Source: Pseudonocardia sediminis
GTDB taxonomy: Bacteria; Actinomycetota; Actinomycetes; Mycobacteriales; Pseudonocardiaceae
NCBI RefSeq assembly: GCF_004217185.1
Contig: NZ_SHKL01000001.1
Location: forward strand, 2,440,001 to 2,504,000
Reading direction: 5' to 3'
DNA: 64,000 nt
Positions 60,229-64,000 of the stretch are shown piece by piece. The notes below the pieces were generated by a model. It searched no databases. It had not been told where the DNA came from and was given only the letters and a program-made list of their open reading frames with translations. The position numbers were made by a program, and so were the translations under genes. Every line of letters starts with the position of its first letter. Position 1 is the stretch's first letter.

Positions 60229-61779
60229 TCAGTACAGGCGGTAGGAGGTGCGGGCGACGGTGAAGCCGTGCCGGGTGGAGCCGTTCCGGCACGCCACCCC
60301 GTCCTCCCGGCTGGCGCAGACGACGTCACCGCGGCGGATCGCCCGCCCGTAGTCCAGGACCGGCAGCGACGGGTCGGCCACCGTGTCGCCGACGCACGTC
60401 AGGGTCGCGGCACCGGACCCCGCCAGCGCGACCCCGGTGCCGTAGGCCAGCGGGCAGTCCGCGGGCGCCGGCGGCACCTGCCAGGTCCGTTCGGTGACGT
60501 CGCACCGGACGCCGTCGCCACCGCCGCCGCTCTCGCTGCCGATCAGGCAGCTGATGTTGCCGGTGGGGGAGCGGAAGCGCAGCGCGTCGGTCCCGAACCG
60601 GGTGTCCGCGGCGGTGTCGACGACGCTCGCCCCGACGGCGGGGTCGCCCGGGTCCGTCGCCGCCGCGGTCGCCGGGGGCGTGGAGCTCGGAGTGGCCTGC
60701 GCGGTCACCGGGGCGGAGGACGTCGGGCCCGTCGTGGCGGTCAGGTCGCCCGTCGCGTCGTCGCGGCCCGGGCCGAGGACCGCGACCGTCACCGCCGACC
60801 CGAGCAGCGCCGCCGTGACGACCGCGGCGGCGGCGAGCAGGGTCCGCCGGCGGCGGCCGGTCGCGGCCGGGCCCGGGCCTGGGCCCGGGGCCGGGGCCGG
60901 GGAGTCGGGCCGGGGGCCCGCGACGAGCGTCGGGCGGGGGTCCGCGACGGCGGTCGCCCGCAGTGTCGGCGTCGCGGGCGCCGCGGTCAGCCACTCGCGC
61001 GCGATGGCGGCGCTCGGCCGGTCGGCCGGGTTCTTGGCCAGGAACGCCCCGACGACGCCGGTCAGCGGGCCCAGCCCCGCACCGAGCTCGGGTTCGGTGT
61101 AGACGACGCGGTAGAGCGTCCCGGCCGGTGTGCCCGCCGCGAACGGCGTGCGCCCGGTCGTGACGGCGCACAGCAGCGACCCGAGCGAGAACACGTCCGA
61201 GGCCGGCCCGATCTCCCCGGCCCCGGCGACCTGCTCCGGCGACATGTACTCCGGCGTGCCCACGACCTGCCCGGACGCGGTCAGCCTGGTGCCGTCGACG
61301 GCCCGGGAGATCCCGAAGTCGATCAGGCGCGGCCCGTCCGCGGCGAGGAGCACGTTCGACGGCTTGAGGTCGCGGTGCACGAGCCCCACGGCGTGCAGGG
61401 CGGCGAGACCCTCGGCCAGCCCGGTGCCGAGCGCGGCCGCCCGGTCCGGGGGCAGGGGCCCGTGGGCGGCGAGCTCGTCGTGCAGCGACGGCGCGTCGAG
61501 GTGGGCGGTCGCGAGCCACGGCCGCGGCGCGTCCGGGTCGGCGTCGAGGAAGGCCGCGGTGTAGCGGGCCGGAGCGAGCGCGGCCAGCGAGACCTCGCGC
61601 CGGAAACGGGCGCGGAACCCGTCGTCGTCGACGAGCTCGGTGTGCACCAGCTTGATCGCCGCCGGTGTCCCGGACGGGTCCACCCCGAGCAGGACTCGTC
61701 CCATCCCGCCCGCGCCGAGGACGCCCCGGATCCGGAAGCGCCCCACCGACGTGGGGTCGTCCGGGCCGAGGGTCTCCAT
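60229..61779 (-). CDS. Membrane Ser/Thr protein kinase with Cys-rich extracytoplasmic domain
   Basis: A 516-residue kinase: GAGGMGRVLLG, IKLV, HRDLKPSN, IDFGIS and GTPEYMSPEQ (residues about 15-260). A transmembrane helix follows at about 315-340. The C-terminal domain (about 395-516) has six cysteines, including NISCLIG, VRCDVTER, PADCPLAY, ATLTCVG, VVCASRE and VACRNG. The same domain forms the C-terminus of the adjacent upstream gene. The gene is convergent with the first kinase, with only 9 bases between stops. Confidence 0.93.
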   Translation of the reverse strand: METLGPDDPTSVGRFRIRGVLGAGGMGRVLLGVDPSGTPAAIKLVHTELVDDDGFRARFRREVSLAALAPARYTAAFLDADPDAPRPWLATAHLDAPSLHDELAAHGPLPPDRAAALGTGLAEGLAALHAVGLVHRDLKPSNVLLAADGPRLIDFGISRAVDGTRLTASGQVVGTPEYMSPEQVAGAGEIGPASDVFSLGSLLCAVTTGRTPFAAGTPAGTLYRVVYTEPELGAGLGPLTGVVGAFLAKNPADRPSAAIAREWLTAAPATPTLRATAVADPRPTLVAGPRPDSPAPAPGPGPGPAATGRRRRTLLAAAAVVTAALLGSAVTVAVLGPGRDDATGDLTATTGPTSSAPVTAQATPSSTPPATAAATDPGDPAVGASVVDTAADTRFGTDALRFRSPTGNISCLIGSESGGGGDGVRCDVTERTWQVPPAPADCPLAYGTGVALAGSGAATLTCVGDTVADPSLPVLDYGRAIRRGDVVCASREDGVACRNGSTRHGFTVARTSYRLY

Positions 61780-61871
61780 CGGACGGAGACGCTAGCCGGA
61801 GCGCGCGGCCGGAGACAGCGTCCGGCCGGGCGATCGTCTCCGCCACGGCCCCACGGCCGACGTCGGATCGA

Positions 61872-62960
61872 TCAGTAGGCGTCGAAGGAGGCGCGGGAGG
61901 CGGCGAAGCCGTGCCCGGTCGCGGCGTTGCGGCACTCGACGCCGGTCCGGCGGCTCACGCACGTCACGTCACCGCTGCGCAGGGCCTGCCCGTACTCCAG
62001 CGGGGCGGCCGACGCGTCGGCGACGGTGTCGCCGCCGCAGGTCGGACCCGCCGGTGAGGTCCCGGTCAGCGCCAGGCCGGCGCCCCATCCGGCGGTGCAG
62101 TCGGCCGGTGCCGGCGGGAGCTGCCACCGGCGTTCGGTGACGTCGCAGCGCACCCCGTCGGCATCGAGGACGCAGCCGATGTTGCCGGTGGGGGAGCGGA
62201 ACCGGAGGGGATCGGTACCGAACGGTGCGCCGTCGACGACGGTGGCTCCGGCGGCCACGTCCTCCCCGGCCGGGGGCGTCGCGGCGACCTGGCCCGGCGC
62301 CGTCGTCGTGGCGGTCGGGTCCTGGGTGGACGCACCGCCGAGCAGGACCCCGGCGACGATCGCCGTGCCCGCGAGCAGGACCAGCGCCAGCGCCGCGGCC
62401 GCGACCACGGTGCGACGGCGACGGTCGTGGCCGGGCTCGGCGAACGCGTCGGTCCGCGGCGGGAGTGGCTCCCAGCCGTTGCCGAACCCCGGTGCCGGCA
62501 TGAGCGGGCCCTGGTCGAGGGGCCGGTAGGGGGCGGTGTGGTGCGGCACCGGGCCCAGCTGCGGACCCTGGTGCGGGATCGGGCCCTGCTGAGGGAACGG
62601 GCCCTGGTGCGGGACGCCGGGGACGGGCGGAGCCTGCCGGAACGCGGTCGCGTCGCCCTGCACGGGCATCGCCGAGCCGTGTGATCCGCCGGGCTCCTCC
62701 TCCGGCACCGCCGGCCACGGCAGCGGTGGTGTGCGGGGCGGCGCCGTGCCACCGGACACGCCGGGTTCCGGCGACCGCCGGGTCGATCCCCCCACGGGAC
62801 CGGCGGCGGGATTCCCGGCACGAGCGCTGACGGGCAGCGACTGCTCGTCGGACGACCGCGGACCGGGCACCGGCGGCGCCGGCCTCCCCGCCGGGTCACC
62901 GAGGTGGGGTGACGTCTGCCCTGGCCGTGTGTCCCGGTCGCCCGGTTCCGGAGAAGTCAT
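61872..62960 (-). CDS. Membrane protein sharing the kinase's Cys-rich domain
   Basis: A 362-residue protein. A long Pro/Gln/Gly-rich cytoplasmic N-terminus (about 1-185) is followed by one transmembrane helix (about 187-212, VVAAAALALVLLAGTA) and the same ~115-residue extracytoplasmic domain as the neighbouring kinase: RFRSPTGNIGC, VRCDVTERRW, LPPAPADC, CGGDTVAD, GDVTCVSR and VECRN. It has no kinase. Probably a paralogue that arose by local duplication and lost, or never had, the catalytic part. Confidence 0.82.
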   Translation of the reverse strand: MTSPEPGDRDTRPGQTSPHLGDPAGRPAPPVPGPRSSDEQSLPVSARAGNPAAGPVGGSTRRSPEPGVSGGTAPPRTPPLPWPAVPEEEPGGSHGSAMPVQGDATAFRQAPPVPGVPHQGPFPQQGPIPHQGPQLGPVPHHTAPYRPLDQGPLMPAPGFGNGWEPLPPRTDAFAEPGHDRRRRTVVAAAALALVLLAGTAIVAGVLLGGASTQDPTATTTAPGQVAATPPAGEDVAAGATVVDGAPFGTDPLRFRSPTGNIGCVLDADGVRCDVTERRWQLPPAPADCTAGWGAGLALTGTSPAGPTCGGDTVADASAAPLEYGQALRSGDVTCVSRRTGVECRNAATGHGFAASRASFDAY

Positions 62961-63133
62961 CAGGCGGGCACGCTAATGATCTGTACCGGCCGGGACAGCG
63001 GCCGTTCGGCGTAGTCGAGCCCACCGGTGTACCCGCCCGGGCGAACGGCCTGGCCGCTCCATGACCCGGCGTGACCACCGCCGGACGGACCCGGCCGACG
63101 GCGTGGGTGGGTCGGCGATCGGTGGACGAGCGG
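62961..63133. other. Intergenic region, no gene seen
   Basis: 173 bp between the Cys-rich membrane protein start and the RNase HI stop, with both genes on the minus strand. It should contain the promoter of the membrane-protein gene. No motif was recognised. Confidence 0.4.
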
Positions 63134-63604
63134 TCACCCGGCGACGGGCGCTCCGGTGGCCTCCTGAACCCCCCGCGCCGCCAGACGGTCGGCGCGCTCG
63201 TTCTCCGGATGCCCGGCATGGCCCTTGACCCAGAACCACTCCACGTCGTGCCCGGCCACGGCGGCGTCGAGCTCGCGCCACAGGTCGGCGTTCTTCACCG
63301 GTTCGTTGTTGCTGGTCCGCCACCCGCGGGACTTCCAGCGCGGGATCCACTGGGTGATCCCGTTGCGGACGTAGGTGCTGTCGGTGTGCAGGTGCACCGT
63401 CGAGCGGCGGGTCAGACAGCCCAGAGCGCGGATGGTCGCGGTCAGCTCCATCCGGTTGTTCGTGGTCACGCCGGCCTCGCCGCCGTACAGCTCCCGCTCG
63501 TGCGCGCCGTAGCGCAGCACCGCGCCCCACCCGCCCGGGCCGGGGTTGGGCACACATGCGCCGTCGGTGAAGATCTCGACGATCGACGACGGGGTATCGG
63601 CCAC
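63134..63604 (-). CDS. rnhA: Ribonuclease HI
   Basis: Degrades the RNA strand of RNA:DNA hybrids during replication. The 156-residue product contains the four catalytic carboxylates: Asp in [12 protein letters not shown], Glu in NNRMELTA, Asp in [10 protein letters not shown] and Asp in ERADRLA. The catalytic His lies in [13 protein letters not shown] at 63604 (VADTPSSI) is chosen; the longer open frame upstream is not conserved-looking. No fused phosphatase or dsRNA domain. Confidence 0.95.
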   Translation of the reverse strand: MADTPSSIVEIFTDGACVPNPGPGGWGAVLRYGAHERELYGGEAGVTTNNRMELTATIRALGCLTRRSTVHLHTDSTYVRNGITQWIPRWKSRGWRTSNNEPVKNADLWRELDAAVAGHDVEWFWVKGHAGHPENERADRLAARGVQEATGAPVAG

Positions 63605-63651
63605 GCCGGCGAACGTACCGGGCCGGGCACGGTTCACCGCCCGGGCTCGGC

Positions 63652-64000
63652 TCACCGTCCGGGGTAGCGGCGGGCGTAGTGCGTGGGTGGCTCGCCGAAC
63701 AGGCCGGTGACGTCGCGGACCAGGTGCGGCTGGTCGGTGTAGCCGAGGTCCGCGGCCAGTCCCGCCCAGTCGATCGCGTCGCCGGCGGCCATCCGCTCGG
63801 TCACCTCGTGCAGGCGGTACCGGCGGATCACCCACTTCGGCCCGACGCCGACGTGCTCGGCGAAGAGCCGCTGCAGGCGCCGGACGCTGCTGCCGGTCGC
63901 GTCGGCGAGCTGGTCCACCCGCCCGATCGACCGGTCGGCCGCGGCCAGTGCGACCGCGTCCCCGGCCTCCCGCCCACCCTCCGGCGGTTCGGTCCCCGGC
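63652..64000 (-). CDS. AraC-family transcriptional regulator, truncated by window end
   Basis: The C-terminal DNA-binding domain of an AraC/XylS regulator. Two helix-turn-helix units are visible: [20 protein letters not shown] with [14 protein letters not shown], and [32 protein letters not shown]. The frame stays open to base 64000, so the start and any sensor domain lie outside the window. It is transcribed toward rnhA, 47 bases away. Confidence 0.88.
   Translation of the reverse strand, partial: PGTEPPEGGREAGDAVALAAADRSIGRVDQLADATGSSVRRLQRLFAEHVGVGPKWVIRRYRLHEVTERMAAGDAIDWAGLAADLGYTDQPHLVRDVTGLFGEPPTHYARRYPGR

Overview
The window is a high-GC (roughly 70% or more), gene-dense actinobacterial chromosome segment. 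The organism is most likely a Pseudonocardiales member such as Pseudonocardia. This rests on codon and GC character, on gene order shared with mycobacteria (dut / DUF3710 / OB-fold / DUF3159 / two TrkA / APC permease / TRAM methyltransferase, and pdtaR / rpsA / coaE / uvrB), and on a PQQ enzyme operon. No species can be fixed from this sequence alone.

Layout. 1-11.4 kb: the conserved dut-to-RNA-methyltransferase block, with a paired K+ uptake regulator (two TrkA-type proteins) divergent from an APC permease. 11.4-12.4 kb: a CAA-anticodon tRNA with a short variable arm, directly followed by a free-standing HTH/LAGLIDADG protein. 12.4-18.4 kb: the ANTAR regulator pdtaR and a five-gene branched-chain amino acid ABC importer. 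18.6-30.5 kb: thioesterase, AlkZ-like protein, exported carbonic anhydrase, methyltransferase, rpsA, lipoprotein, coaE-GrpB fusion, a sigma factor with a possible membrane partner, DUF402 and uvrB. 30.6-45.6 kb: membrane and accessory functions, including a GT87 enzyme, a GAF regulator, an ABC-2 exporter whose ATPase carries an extracytoplasmic hydrolase, a Tat phosphoesterase, a TerC protein behind a yybP-ykoY-type Mn2+ riboswitch, FKBP, an MFS pump and an atypical cation exchanger with a structured leader.

45.6-55.2 kb is the most distinctive region, all on the minus strand. A cupredoxin-like protein, a PQQ alcohol dehydrogenase and pqqA-B-C-D-E form one operon that supplies both enzyme and cofactor. 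The dehydrogenase has the Asp-x-Asp signature of lanthanide-dependent enzymes, yet it and the cupredoxin-like protein lack a visible signal peptide. Upstream are a 19-codon ORF, a rubredoxin and a six-ligand diiron protein, and then an S9 peptidase that could be the missing PqqA-processing protease.

55.2-64 kb: an acyl-CoA ligase/crotonase pair, a SMI1/KNR4 protein, two convergent Ser/Thr kinases, a membrane protein sharing the sensor domain of the second kinase, RNase HI, and an AraC-type regulator cut by the window end. No CRISPR array, insertion sequence, prophage or rRNA was seen.
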